From positions 2,480,001 to 2,544,000 of the forward strand of contig NZ_OZ241356.1 of NCBI RefSeq assembly GCF_965200405.1: DNA of 64,000 nt. The letters run 5' to 3'. The translations under genes were made by a program, and so were the position numbers. This DNA is from Glacieibacterium sp965200405 (GTDB taxonomy: Bacteria > Pseudomonadota > Alphaproteobacteria > Sphingomonadales > Sphingomonadaceae). Positions 27,352 to 36,540 of the stretch are shown piece after piece; positions within the stretch are counted from its first letter, which is position 1, and every line of letters begins with the position of its first letter. Below the pieces are notes generated by a model that worked only from the letters and a program-made list of their open reading frames with translations, was not told where the DNA came from and made no database searches.

Positions 27352-28164
27352 TCAACCCGGAGCCACAGGGCTAGTATCGCTCGGTACGGTTTCCGGCACG
27401 CGCTGAACGCCATAAGCCTTGGGCCAGGCGCGGGGCAGCGTGTGGGTGCCGAACAGCCGGTCGAGCCAGGGGAACATCGCCGCATAGTTCATGCCGCGCC
27501 GGTCGCCGAGGTCGTGATGCCAGTGGTGGAACGCCGGCGTCGCGACCAGCCATTCCAGCGGCCCGAAGCGCCAGCGCATGTTGGCGTGGATCCAGAACCC
27601 CCAGAACGTGCTGATGATCACCACCAGGACCGGCACGATATCGGTGGTCTGCCCGACCGGCTGCGCCAGCCCGATGATGTACAGCGGGATCAGCCCGACC
27701 AGCCGGGTGAACACCATGTCGACGGGATGCGCGCGGGTATTGACCAGCCAGTCCATCGCCTCCGCCCGGTGGTGGACGGCGTGGAAGCGCCACAGCAACG
27801 GGACCTCGTGGCTCCAGCGGTGACCCCAATAAAAGCCGAGCTCGCCGACCACCAGCGCCACCGGCAGGCGAACCCACAACGGCAGGCTGCCGACCGCCGA
27901 ATAATAGGCATCGGGAACGACCGCATGGATCGTCGTCGCCAGCAGCGACAGCGGCACCGCGAGCAGCATCGCCGGCAACAGGCTGCTAAGGAAATAAAGG
28001 CCGATATCGGTGGCGACGCCGGCGCGCAGAACCTTTTGCTGGTTCAGCGCAAAGGCCCGTTCCAGCGGCACGAAGACCACCGCGAGCAGCACCAGCCAGA
28101 CGCAAAGGCGAAAGACATCGACCGCAAAGCTACGCAATTGCAACGAGTGAAGCACGTCCATCAT
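27352..28164 (-). CDS. Sterol desaturase / fatty acid hydroxylase superfamily membrane protein
   Basis: 270 residues with four to five hydrophobic segments. The di-iron histidine clusters of the superfamily are all present: GHRWSH, FHAVHH, and late FHHWHH, plus the HANMRW element. This integral membrane enzyme uses O2 to hydroxylate or desaturate a lipid; carotenoid, sterol-like or fatty-acid substrates are all possible and not resolved by the sequence. ATG at 28164 and a second in-frame ATG follow one another; only a weak ribosome binding site is seen. Confidence 0.88.
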   Translation of the reverse strand: MMDVLHSLQLRSFAVDVFRLCVWLVLLAVVFVPLERAFALNQQKVLRAGVATDIGLYFLSSLLPAMLLAVPLSLLATTIHAVVPDAYYSAVGSLPLWVRLPVALVVGELGFYWGHRWSHEVPLLWRFHAVHHRAEAMDWLVNTRAHPVDMVFTRLVGLIPLYIIGLAQPVGQTTDIVPVLVVIISTFWGFWIHANMRWRFGPLEWLVATPAFHHWHHDLGDRRGMNYAAMFPWLDRLFGTHTLPRAWPKAYGVQRVPETVPSDTSPVAPG

Positions 28165-28200
28165 CGGTGCTCAGCGTGAACCAGAACGGCGCAATTTGCA

Positions 28201-28233
28201 ATTGCCGGGCGAGGTCGAACCTCGCCCGGCAAT
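28201..28233 (-). terminator. Hairpin terminator of the second PEPxxWA gene
   Basis: Perfect 15-base-pair stem (ATTGCCGGGCGAGGT at 28201-28215 with 28219-28233) and a CGA loop, 31 bases after the stop of the minus-strand gene at 28264. An A/T-containing stretch (TGCAAATTGC) follows on that strand. Confidence 0.75.
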
Positions 28234-28263
28234 CGCGTCAGGTGGTCGCGTCAGGCTGGCGCG

Positions 28264-28995
28264 TCAGGCGGCGATTGCGTGCGTGCGGCGGCGCGCGGCA
28301 AAGCCGATCAGGCCAAAGCCCGCCAGCATCATCGCCCAGGTCGCCGGCTCAGGCACCGCGGTGACCGAGACGCCGTCGAGCAGCGCGATCGGCGGCAGGC
28401 CGTTCGGCGTACCGACCGACAGGAAGGTCAGCACCTGGCTGGCCGATCCCGCGGTGAACTTGAACGATTCATTCCACCAGCCGGTGAAGCCCTCGCTCGG
28501 GTTGTTCTGGATCGCGGTCGACTGGCTGTCGCCGCCGAAACTGACCTTGAGCTGCTCGGTCGTTGGACCGGAGCGGTTGATCAGCTGCGTCGCCGCCCAT
28601 GAAAATTTCACGACATAGCTCTTGCCGATCTTCAGGCCGTTGAGCGTCTGCGAGACGTTACCGGCAACGTTGCTGTCGCCGTCGAGCGCGATGAAATTAC
28701 CGCTGGTGGCGCTGAGCGGGACGAAGTTGGTCCGCAGATAGCCCTTCGGGTCGTTATACTGGTTGACCGCATTGACCGTGGTCGCGGTGCCGGCAAAATA
28801 ATAGAATTGCAGGCTGTTGCCGCCGCCGCCGGTCCAGCCGGTCAGGGTCTGGCCGCCAAAGCCGCCACCAAATTGAGAATTCGACTTGAGCGACGTCATC
28901 TCGAAGTCGCCGTTGGTCACCAGGTTGGGCGCTGCGGACGCCGCGCCGGCGGTCGCCAGAGTGGCGGCCAGCGCGAGCAGGATCTTGTTTTTCAC
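28264..28995 (-). CDS. PEPxxWA-CTERM exported protein
   Basis: 243 residues from a GTG start at 28995 with GGGAG upstream. A signal peptide (KNKILLALAATLATAGAASA) is followed by NLVTNGDFE, the same kind of beta-sandwich start as in the other PEPxxWA protein. The C-terminus has VPEPATWAMM, a hydrophobic segment (LAGFGLIGFAA) and RRR. Like its paralogue at 9660 it should be anchored and sorted at the inner membrane, then exposed or released. The 276 bases upstream (to 29272) hold no recognised gene. Confidence 0.88.
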   Translation of the reverse strand: MKNKILLALAATLATAGAASAAPNLVTNGDFEMTSLKSNSQFGGGFGGQTLTGWTGGGGNSLQFYYFAGTATTVNAVNQYNDPKGYLRTNFVPLSATSGNFIALDGDSNVAGNVSQTLNGLKIGKSYVVKFSWAATQLINRSGPTTEQLKVSFGGDSQSTAIQNNPSEGFTGWWNESFKFTAGSASQVLTFLSVGTPNGLPPIALLDGVSVTAVPEPATWAMMLAGFGLIGFAARRRTHAIAA

Positions 28996-29271
28996 GAGTA
29001 TCGACTCCCTGTGCTTCAGGCGCCGAATCCTCCCCGGCGTCGCAAATCGCGTCGCAAGAAGTATGCCATTGTCGTAACGAACTGGTCATACGTATTTACA
29101 AATGGTTAAGATAAGGCAACGAGCCTATCGCCTTTCAACTTGGCCAATCGATAGGGGCGAAAGTGTCGGTCAGCTTTACACATTGCCCGTCGGACCGCGC
29201 TACGGGTTGACAAGGCGGCCCCTGCCGGTGTCACCCCGCGGCATCAGACAAATCCAATTCGAATGGTCCCG

Positions 29272-31056
29272 ATGCACACCTACCGCACTCACAACTGCGC
29301 CGCGCTCCGTGGTCCCGATGCCGGCACGACGGCGCGCCTGTCCGGCTGGGTCCACCGCAAGCGCGATCATGGCGGCGTGCTGTTCGTCGACCTGCGCGAC
29401 CATCACGGGCTGACGCAGGTCGTCGCCAACACCGGCTCGGCGGCGTTCGACATCCTCGACCGGCTGCGCGTCGAGAGCGTCGTCACCGTCACCGGCGAGG
29501 TCGTGGCGCGCAGCCCGGGCGCGGTGAACCCCAAGATGCCGACCGGCGACATCGAGCTTCGCGCCGACGAGATCATCGTCCAGTCCGCCGCGATCGAGCT
29601 GCCGCTGCCGGTCGCCGGCGAGGCCGAATATCCCGAGGACATCCGCCTCAAGTACCGCTTCCTCGACCTGCGCCGCGAGCGGCTGCACCGCAACATCATG
29701 CTGCGCTCCGGCGTCATCGCGTCCCTGCGCCGCCGCATGATCGACCAGGGCTTCACCGAGTTCCAGACGCCGATCCTGACCGCCTCGTCCCCGGAAGGCG
29801 CGCGCGACTTCCTCGTGCCGTCGCGCGTCCATCCGGGCAAGTTCTACGCGCTCCCCCAGGCGCCGCAGATGTTCAAGCAGCTGCTGATGGTCGCCGGCTT
29901 CGACCGCTATTTCCAGATCGCGCCCTGCTTCCGCGACGAGGACGCCCGCGCCGACCGCTCGCCCGGCGAATTCTACCAGCTCGATTTCGAGATGAGCTTC
30001 GTCACCCAGGACGACGTCTTCGCCGCCATCGAGCCGGTGCTGGCGGGCGTGTTCGAGGAGTTCACCGGCTTCGTCGACGGCAAGCCCAAGTCAGTCACCA
30101 AGCCGCCGTTCCCGCGCATCGCGTACGCAGAGTCGATGCTGAAGTATGGCAACGACAAGCCCGACCTGCGCAACCCGATCGTCATCCAGGACGTCACCGA
30201 GCATTTCCGCGGGTCCGGCTTCGGGCGGTTCGCGTCGATCGTTGCGGAGGGCGGCGTCGTCCGCGCCATCGCGGCGCCGGGCAGCGGCACCTCGAAAAGC
30301 CGCAAGTTCTTTGACGACATGAACGCCTGGGCGCAGGCCGAAGGCTATGCCGGGCTGGGTTACGCGACCCGCAAGGACGGCAGCTTTGGCGGGCCGATCG
30401 CCACCAACCACGGCGTTGAGCCGATGGAGACGTTGCGCGCCGCCCTGAACCTCGGCCCCGACGACGGCGTGTTCTTCGCCGCCGGCCCGGTCGCCAGCGT
30501 CGCCAAGCTCGCCGGACTGGCGCGTACCCGCGTCGGCACCGACCTCGGCCTGATCGAGGAGGGCGTCTATAAATTCTGCTGGATCATCGACTTCCCGATG
30601 TTCGAGTATGACGAGGACGCCAAGAAGATCGACTTCAGCCACAACCCCTTCTCGATGCCGCAGGGCGAGCTGGAGGCGCTGGAGACGCAGGATCCGCTGA
30701 CCATCCTGGCCTACCAGTACGACATCGTCTGCAACGGCATCGAGCTGTCGTCCGGCGCGATCCGCAACCACCGCCCCGAGATCATGTACAAGGCGTTCGA
30801 GATCGCCGGCTACACCCAGGCCGACGTCGACCGCGATTTCGCCGGCATGATCAACGCCTTCAAGTTCGGCGCCCCCCCACACGGCGGCTCCGCCCCGGGT
30901 GTGGACCGCATCGTCATGCTGCTCGCCGACGAGCCCAACATCCGTGAGGTCGTGGTCTTCCCGATGAACCAGAAGGCCGAGGATTTGATGATGAACGCCC
31001 CGTCGGCGGCGACCGCGAAGGCGTTGAAGGAGCTGCATATCCGGGTGGTCGAGTGA
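29272..31056 (+). CDS. aspS: Aspartyl-tRNA synthetase
   Basis: 594 residues from the ATG at 29272 (MHTYRTHNCAALR, the standard N-terminus); an in-frame ATG at 29263 would add three residues. The OB-fold anticodon domain comes first (SGWVHRKRDHGGVLFVDLRD). Class II motifs follow: EFQTPILTASSPEGARDFLV, FRDEDARADRSPGEFYQLD, and GGSAPGVDRIVMLL at the end. The bacterial-type GAD insertion domain sits in the middle. It charges tRNA-Asp; in alphaproteobacteria it is often non-discriminating, also charging tRNA-Asn. It is followed directly by the AT-rich islet. Confidence 0.97.
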   Translation: MHTYRTHNCAALRGPDAGTTARLSGWVHRKRDHGGVLFVDLRDHHGLTQVVANTGSAAFDILDRLRVESVVTVTGEVVARSPGAVNPKMPTGDIELRADEIIVQSAAIELPLPVAGEAEYPEDIRLKYRFLDLRRERLHRNIMLRSGVIASLRRRMIDQGFTEFQTPILTASSPEGARDFLVPSRVHPGKFYALPQAPQMFKQLLMVAGFDRYFQIAPCFRDEDARADRSPGEFYQLDFEMSFVTQDDVFAAIEPVLAGVFEEFTGFVDGKPKSVTKPPFPRIAYAESMLKYGNDKPDLRNPIVIQDVTEHFRGSGFGRFASIVAEGGVVRAIAAPGSGTSKSRKFFDDMNAWAQAEGYAGLGYATRKDGSFGGPIATNHGVEPMETLRAALNLGPDDGVFFAAGPVASVAKLAGLARTRVGTDLGLIEEGVYKFCWIIDFPMFEYDEDAKKIDFSHNPFSMPQGELEALETQDPLTILAYQYDIVCNGIELSSGAIRNHRPEIMYKAFEIAGYTQADVDRDFAGMINAFKFGAPPHGGSAPGVDRIVMLLADEPNIREVVVFPMNQKAEDLMMNAPSAATAKALKELHIRVVE

Positions 31057-32238
31057 TAAAAGTTCGCGCCTCGAAAGATTCATAAAGATACTTTGTTGAA
31101 ATACAACGCTAGCCAGCATTGGCTTATAACTAATTAACGACATTCACCGAATGACGGTATAAAACAGCTTAGGGAGGCAAGAACGTGAAGGTGTTTGTTA
31201 GCTGGTCAGGTGAGTTAAGTCAAAAAATTGCTATCGAACTATTCGACTGGCTGCCTATGGTTTTACAGAGTGTTCAGCCGTACATGTCGTCTGAGTCAAT
31301 TGACAAGGGTACCCGGTGGGCCAGTAGCATCGCGAATGAGCTTGAAGGAACCTCAGTCGGCCTTATAGTATTAACGCCTCAAAACAAGGCGGCGCCGTGG
31401 ATTAACTTTGAAGCGGGGGCATTAGCAAAAATTGTTGGAGAGGCAAGACTCGCCCCAATAATATTTGGCCTAAAACCATCAGAGATAGAATCTCCTCTTT
31501 CACAGTTTCAAGTCACTCAATTTGATAAAGACGATGTGTTGCGCCTTTTGAAGAGCATAAATTCGTGTGCCTTAGAGGAGGCTTTGCCAGAGGCTCGACT
31601 TGAAAGGATGCACGACGCACTCTGGGGGCAAATTGAATCGAGAATACAACCATTGCTTCTAGATGTGATACCACGGGCCGCATCCCCGCTGATTTCGAAT
31701 GTATTGAACGACGGTGTGTCTGAGGCTATTGAAGAGATACTAACGCTGGTTCGTCAACAAGCACAGTTTATTATGAACCCTGACCGTCATATTAAGGCGG
31801 ATATTGTCCATCAAATAATAGACTCTAATGGTGTTGGCCTAGACTCAAAATCTACGCAGGAAATACAGGATTTAACGTCGCGTGCTTTCGCTCAATGGCA
31901 GAGAGTGAGTCCATCATTGCTCGTTTCTCAGGATCCAAAAGATGATCCAGAGCATTCGATAATTCGTGATCAAGTAAAAACGCTAGGGAGTCTAATCCGG
32001 AGATCTTATGAGGTTGCAAATGATCACCATCCTGGTGGGCTAATGCGACCTGGATCATCGCTCTCTAGGAGCGCATCCTCTGATTGGTTGAATAAGATTG
32101 GCATCATAAATAGTAAAGATGTTTAAGACGTTATCCGGAATGCGAGACTGACTGAAATGGATGAACAGCTAATGCTGTTGCGAGTTGACAAGGTGTTATC
32201 TGCTTTAGATATATAGGTCTGATCGGACTAGTATTTAT
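31057..32238. other. AT-rich islet between aspS and ppk2
   Basis: Base composition drops sharply right after the aspS stop and recovers at the ppk2 start. Codons rare elsewhere here (ATA, TTA, AGA, ACT) are frequent within it. The islet holds one complete gene, the TIR-domain gene, and about 110 bases after it with no real ORF. No terminal inverted repeat, transposase, integrase or tRNA fragment is visible at the edges, so how it entered is unclear. Confidence 0.75.
31185..32126 (+). CDS. Stand-alone TIR-domain protein, likely horizontally acquired
   Basis: 313 residues from a GTG start with GGGAGG 9 bases upstream. Residues 1-130 form a TIR-type domain: KVFVSWSGE at the first strand, RWASSIANELEGTSVGLIVL in the middle, and APWINFEAGALAK (W72, E76), where this bacterial TIR family carries the putative NAD-cleaving glutamate. 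The C-terminal ~180 residues are mostly helical (EAIEEILTLVRQQAQFI) and resemble nothing I know. Many stand-alone bacterial TIR proteins are NADases or signal producers in anti-phage defence. No Thoeris ThsA-like, Argonaute or CBASS partner is adjacent. Codon use is unlike the neighbours. Confidence 0.82.
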   Translation: MKVFVSWSGELSQKIAIELFDWLPMVLQSVQPYMSSESIDKGTRWASSIANELEGTSVGLIVLTPQNKAAPWINFEAGALAKIVGEARLAPIIFGLKPSEIESPLSQFQVTQFDKDDVLRLLKSINSCALEEALPEARLERMHDALWGQIESRIQPLLLDVIPRAASPLISNVLNDGVSEAIEEILTLVRQQAQFIMNPDRHIKADIVHQIIDSNGVGLDSKSTQEIQDLTSRAFAQWQRVSPSLLVSQDPKDDPEHSIIRDQVKTLGSLIRRSYEVANDHHPGGLMRPGSSLSRSASSDWLNKIGIINSKDV

Positions 32239-33021
32239 ATGACCAAGCTCCGCCTCAAGAATTTCGAGTCCCCCTCCGACCTCAAGCGCTCGGATTATGA
32301 GCCGCGGTTGCTGGCGCTGCAGCACAAGCTGGCGCTGATCCAGGCGGCTTACATCACGCAGGGGCGCAAGGGGCTCGTGGCGATCGAGGGCTGGGATGCG
32401 AGTGGCAAGGGCGGGCTGATAAAGCGGGCGACGAACGTGCTCGATCCGCGCTTCACCAACGTCTGGTCGATTGGGGCGCCGACCAAGGACGAGCTCGGGC
32501 ATCACTTCCTGTGGCGCTTCTGGCAGCGGCTGCCGGCGCTGCGCGAGATCGCGGTGTTCGACCGCACCTGGTACGGGCGCGTGCTGGTCGAGCGGGTCGA
32601 TGCACTGATCCCCAAGAGCGTCTGGAAGGCCGCCTACGACACGATCAACGCGTTCGAGTCGGAGCAGATCGAGGACGGCACGCGGATCTGCAAGATCTTC
32701 CTCCACACCACGCAGGAGGAGCAGGACAAGCGCCTGCGCGAGCGGCTGGAGACGCCGTGGAAGCGCTGGAAGACCGGGCTGGACGACTATCACAACCGCT
32801 CGATGCGGAAGGAATATTACGCGGCGTACGAGGACATGTTCGACAAGACCTCGACCGACCACGCGCCGTGGCATGTGATTGCCGCCGACGACAAAAAGGC
32901 GGCGCGGATCGCGGGCATGGAGGCGATGATCGCGGTGCTGGGCAAGGGCGTCGACCTCACCTACCCGCAGATCGATCCCGAGCTGGCGAAGGTCTCGGCA
33001 AAGGCGCTGGGGTCGAGCTAG
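32239..33021 (+). CDS. ppk2: Polyphosphate kinase 2 family protein
   Basis: 260 residues. Walker A is EGWDASGKGG (50-59) with the catalytic D53, and Walker B is VFDRTWYGRV (106-115, with D108 and R109). The lid region is LETPWKRWKTGLDDYHNRS. PPK2 enzymes transfer phosphate between polyphosphate and nucleotides; the length and a single domain suggest class I or III, and the direction of reaction cannot be decided. The ATG has no clear ribosome binding site and sits at the very edge of the AT-rich islet, so its original promoter may have been replaced. It ends one base from the convergent transglycosylase gene's stop. Confidence 0.92.
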   Translation: MTKLRLKNFESPSDLKRSDYEPRLLALQHKLALIQAAYITQGRKGLVAIEGWDASGKGGLIKRATNVLDPRFTNVWSIGAPTKDELGHHFLWRFWQRLPALREIAVFDRTWYGRVLVERVDALIPKSVWKAAYDTINAFESEQIEDGTRICKIFLHTTQEEQDKRLRERLETPWKRWKTGLDDYHNRSMRKEYYAAYEDMFDKTSTDHAPWHVIAADDKKAARIAGMEAMIAVLGKGVDLTYPQIDPELAKVSAKALGSS

Positions 33022-33022
33022 C

Positions 33023-35044
33023 CTAGCCCGCCGTCGTCTTGCCCAGATACCACGACAGCCGCCTGGCCGGCGGGCTCAGCGCCGTCGCCGGGTGCAGCAG
33101 GTCGTACATCACCGCGTTCTCCAGCACGCGCTGGACATAGGTGCGCGTCTCCAGGAACGGGATCGCCTCGATCCAGTCGATCATGTCGACGCCCGGCGTG
33201 CGCGGGTCGCCGTTCGCCGCGATGAACTTGCGGACGTTACCGGCGCCGGCGTTGTAGGCGGCGACCGCCAGCACGGTGCTGCCGCCCAGGCCGTTGCGGA
33301 TCCGGTTGAAATAGCTCGCACCCAGCGTGACGTTGTACACCGGGTCGTCGGTCAGCCGGCTCATCGAATAGCCGAGACCGACCTTGCCGGCCTGTTCGGC
33401 GGCGGTGGCGGGCATCAGCTGCATCAGGCCGCGGGCGCCCACGGCGCTGGCGATGGCGCGGTCGAACTGGCTCTCCTGCCGTGCGATGGCGTGGACCATG
33501 GTGAAGTCGGCGCTCAGCTCGGGCGGCAGCGACAGCTGGGGATAGGCGAAGTCGAGCAGGCTGAGCTCGCCGTCGCTGCGGGCCGCCTTGCCCATCAGCA
33601 CGCCGAGATCCTGGCGGCCGAGCGGGACCGACATCTCCGCCACCAGCCGTGCCAGCGCAGGGCCGTCGGCGCGCTCGACCAGCGCCCGCATGAACAGCGT
33701 CTGGCGGTTGCGGTCACCGAGCTCGCCGAGCTCCTGGGTGGCGCGCACCATCTCGTCCGCGGCGAAGCGCGAGCGCACCTCCGGCGGGATGTCCTGCGGC
33801 ACCCGCGGCGGCAGCGCCAGCGTCTGCCCCAGCCGCTCTGCCGCGAGCTGCCCGTAGAAGTAATCGGGGTGGGCGGCAGCGGCGGCGTAATAGCGATTGG
33901 CGTCGGCGCTCTGCCCGGCAGCCTCGGCGGCGCGTCCGGCCCAATAGTCGCCGCGCGCCTGGCTGACCGGGGTCAGCGCCCCCGCCCGGACCGCGACGAA
34001 CCGCGCCAGCGCGTCGGTCGGCCGGTTGAGGTTGCGCAGCGCGATCCAGCCGGCGACCCACTCGCTGTCGATGAACGCGGCGCGCTCGCCCAGCGAACGT
34101 TCGGCCAGCGGCTTGCCCAGCGGGAAGGCGCGGTGGTTGGCGGCGAGCGTGTAGGCGGTCGCGGCATCGCCGCTGCGCAGCGCCTCGCGGGCCATTTGGA
34201 CGCGCAGCTTGAGCCACGCCACCGGGTCTACGATCAGCCCGGGCGGATAGTCGGTCGCCGCCATCAGGCTGCGCGCCGCGGGCTGCTGCCCGGTACGCCG
34301 TAGCCAGTTGACCCGGTCGAAGGTGATCCCCGGCTCGGTTCGCAGCGCCGTCGGCAGGCTGCTGGCGAGGGTGTCCGCCCCCGGCCCGCCGGCCTGCAGC
34401 GCGATCCGCGCCGCCAGCCACGCCTGGCGATCGGCCGGCACCCGCGGCAGGACGCGCGCCGCCGCCGAGGTCTGGCCGCTCCACAACAGGCGATCGGCAC
34501 GCGCCAGGTGATCCAGCGGCGTCAGCTTGCTGCCGAACGTCACCAGCATCTCGGTCTCGACCGAGGGATCGAGGCCGCCCGACAGCCACGCCTCGCGCGC
34601 CATCGCGGCGGCGGCATCTGGCATGCGCTCGACCATCATGGTTTCGGCCAGCCGATATTTGGCGACCGCGCTGACGGGCGGATATGCGTTGAAAAAGGCG
34701 AGCCGGGCAGGGAAGGGCGTGCTCGCGTCGATCGCCTTCTCGGCACGGCGGCGGAGCACCACCTCCTGCGGCCATTTCGGGTGCAGCCTGAGGAACAGGC
34801 TGAGTTCTGCGAAGTTCGCCGGATAGCCGTCGCGGCGCAACCGATCCCATTGCACGACGCTTTCCAGAACCGGGTCGACCGGCACGTTGAGCAGCGGCGA
34901 CAGCGGCACGGTCGCGAACCGCCCTTGCGCATTGTCCGCCAGCCGCGCCGTATAATAGGCGCGCGCAGCCTCCGGCACCGCCGCTGCGACTTGCGTCGAA
35001 AACGTCGAAATCAGTACGAGAAAAGTCACGCGGATTGCGTTCAT
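33023..35044 (-). CDS. Soluble lytic murein transglycosylase (Slt-like)
   Basis: 673 residues from the ATG at 35044, giving a signal peptide (MNAIRVTFLVLISTFSTQVAAA); an ATG at 35059 would add five residues. A long helical superhelical region (residues ~30-490, of TPR/U-domain type) precedes a C-terminal SLT domain: AIARQESQFDRAIASAVGAR, GLMQLMPATA, and AVAAYNAGAGNVRKFI. The glutamate in RQESQF is the catalytic acid. It cleaves peptidoglycan glycan strands to 1,6-anhydro products in the periplasm. It is divergent from dapA. Confidence 0.93.
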   Translation of the reverse strand: MNAIRVTFLVLISTFSTQVAAAVPEAARAYYTARLADNAQGRFATVPLSPLLNVPVDPVLESVVQWDRLRRDGYPANFAELSLFLRLHPKWPQEVVLRRRAEKAIDASTPFPARLAFFNAYPPVSAVAKYRLAETMMVERMPDAAAAMAREAWLSGGLDPSVETEMLVTFGSKLTPLDHLARADRLLWSGQTSAAARVLPRVPADRQAWLAARIALQAGGPGADTLASSLPTALRTEPGITFDRVNWLRRTGQQPAARSLMAATDYPPGLIVDPVAWLKLRVQMAREALRSGDAATAYTLAANHRAFPLGKPLAERSLGERAAFIDSEWVAGWIALRNLNRPTDALARFVAVRAGALTPVSQARGDYWAGRAAEAAGQSADANRYYAAAAAHPDYFYGQLAAERLGQTLALPPRVPQDIPPEVRSRFAADEMVRATQELGELGDRNRQTLFMRALVERADGPALARLVAEMSVPLGRQDLGVLMGKAARSDGELSLLDFAYPQLSLPPELSADFTMVHAIARQESQFDRAIASAVGARGLMQLMPATAAEQAGKVGLGYSMSRLTDDPVYNVTLGASYFNRIRNGLGGSTVLAVAAYNAGAGNVRKFIAANGDPRTPGVDMIDWIEAIPFLETRTYVQRVLENAVMYDLLHPATALSPPARRLSWYLGKTTAG

Positions 35045-35124
35045 GCCATCATTCGCCATAAGAACCGCCCGCCCTTGCGCCTGTCTAGGCAGCGAAGCTC
35101 GCGGGGCCAAGGACGTATTGCACA

Positions 35125-35997
35125 ATGTTTTCAGGATCCATACCCGCACTGGTCACCCCGTTCCGGGACGGCAAGGTCGACGATGCAGCCTTCAAGGCGT
35201 TCGTCGAATGGCAGATCGCCGAAGGTTCGACCGCGCTGGTGCCGTGCGGCACGACCGGTGAATCGGCGACGCTGAGCCACGACGAGCACCATCACGTCAT
35301 CGCCATGACCATCGAGGTCGCTGCCGGTCGCGTGCCGGTGATGGCGGGCTGCGGATCGAACGACACCGCCACCGCGCTGGCTCATCTGGCGCGCGCCGAA
35401 AAGGCCGGTGCCGACGCCGCCCTGATCGTCTGCCCCTATTACAACAAGCCGAGCCAGGCCGGGCTGTACGCGCATTTCAAGGCGCTGACCGAGGCGACCC
35501 GGCTGCCGATCATCATCTACAACATCCCGGGCCGCTCGATCGTCGACATGAGCGTCGAGACCACGGCGCGGCTGGCGGAACTGCCCGGCATCATCGGCAT
35601 CAAGGACGCCACCGGCAATCTGGGCCGCGTCTCCGCCCTGCGTGCGGCGTGCGGCGAGGGCTTCATCCAGTTGTGCGGCAACGACGACATGGCGCTGGGG
35701 TACAACGCCATGGGCGGCCACGGCTGCATCTCCGTCGCCGCCAATGTCGCGCCGCGGCTGTGCGCCGACCTGCAGGCCGCCAGCCTCGCCGGCGACTATC
35801 GTGCGGCGCTGGCGCTCAACGACCGGCTCTATCCGCTGCAGGATGCGTTGTTCAGCGATGCCAGCCCCGGTCCTACCAAATACGCCCTCGCCAAGGCCGG
35901 CCGCATGACCGGCGACCTGCGCCTGCCGATGACCGCCGCCAGCGAAGCCTCGCGCGTGCTGGTCGATGCCGCGCTCGCCCATGCCGGCCTCGACTGA
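35125..35997 (+). CDS. dapA: 4-hydroxy-tetrahydrodipicolinate synthase
   Basis: 290 residues, standard length. The pyruvate Schiff-base lysine is K160 in IGIKDATGN. The proton relay residues are T43/T44 (CGTTGES) and Y132 (YNIPGR), with substrate-binding R137. It condenses pyruvate with aspartate semialdehyde in lysine and diaminopimelate synthesis, the route to peptidoglycan precursors. Its stop overlaps the smpB start (TGATG), so the two are coupled. Confidence 0.97.
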   Translation: MFSGSIPALVTPFRDGKVDDAAFKAFVEWQIAEGSTALVPCGTTGESATLSHDEHHHVIAMTIEVAAGRVPVMAGCGSNDTATALAHLARAEKAGADAALIVCPYYNKPSQAGLYAHFKALTEATRLPIIIYNIPGRSIVDMSVETTARLAELPGIIGIKDATGNLGRVSALRAACGEGFIQLCGNDDMALGYNAMGGHGCISVAANVAPRLCADLQAASLAGDYRAALALNDRLYPLQDALFSDASPGPTKYALAKAGRMTGDLRLPMTAASEASRVLVDAALAHAGLD

Positions 35998-36479
35998 TGG
36001 CCAAACCTAGCGGCACCATCGGGCTGAAGGTCAAGACCGTCGCCGAGAACCGGCGCGCCCGCTACGAGTTCTTCATCGAGGACACCGTCGAGGCCGGCAT
36101 CGCGCTGGCGGGGACCGAGGTGAAGGGCCTGCGCACCGGGCAGACATCGATCTCCGAAGCCTATGCCGAGCTCAAGGACGGGCAGTTGTGGCTGGTCAAC
36201 GCCAACATCCCGGAGTTCAGCCACGGCAACCGTAACAATCATGAGTCGAAGCGGCCGCGCAAGCTGCTCCTGCACGCGCGCCAGATCGAGAAGTTCAACG
36301 GCAAGGTCACTCGCCAGGGCATGACGCTGATCCCCTTGTCGCTGTATTTTAACGACAAGGGCCGCGCCAAGGTCGAGCTGGCGTTGGCCAAGGGCAAGAA
36401 GCTCCACGACAAGCGCGAGAGCGAAAAGGCCAAGGACTGGCAGCGCGAAGCCGGGCGGCTGATGCGCGAGCGCGGCTGA
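35997..36479 (+). CDS. smpB: SsrA-binding protein SmpB
   Basis: 160 residues; the ATG shares one base with the dapA stop. Clear SmpB motifs: ENRRARYEFFIEDTVEAGI, LAGTEVKGLRTGQTSISEAY, and the basic tail HDKRESEKAKDWQREAGRLM. It binds tmRNA and delivers it to stalled ribosomes. The tmRNA gene itself is not visible in this window. The dapA-smpB order is common in alphaproteobacteria. Confidence 0.97.
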   Translation: MAKPSGTIGLKVKTVAENRRARYEFFIEDTVEAGIALAGTEVKGLRTGQTSISEAYAELKDGQLWLVNANIPEFSHGNRNNHESKRPRKLLLHARQIEKFNGKVTRQGMTLIPLSLYFNDKGRAKVELALAKGKKLHDKRESEKAKDWQREAGRLMRERG

Positions 36480-36540
36480 TCCGGGGTAGCGCCTCGTTCG
36501 GATCAAACGCATTCTGGCGCCGACGATATTTCTCGCTAAC

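Noticed and set aside
29207..29240. aspS promoter with TTGACA at 29207-29212
   Set aside because: A perfect -35 box but no plausible -10 box at 16-18 bases (the position reads GTCACC).
31090..31130. Insertion-sequence ends around the TIR islet (small inverted repeats GTTG/CAAC and AGCCA/TGGCT)
   Set aside because: The arms are only 4-5 bases, not repeated on the other side, with no target duplication or transposase.
32157..32216. A 19-residue ORF (MDEQLMLLRVDKVLSALDI) after the TIR gene
   Set aside because: No ribosome binding site and too short; it is more likely leftover sequence of the AT-rich islet.
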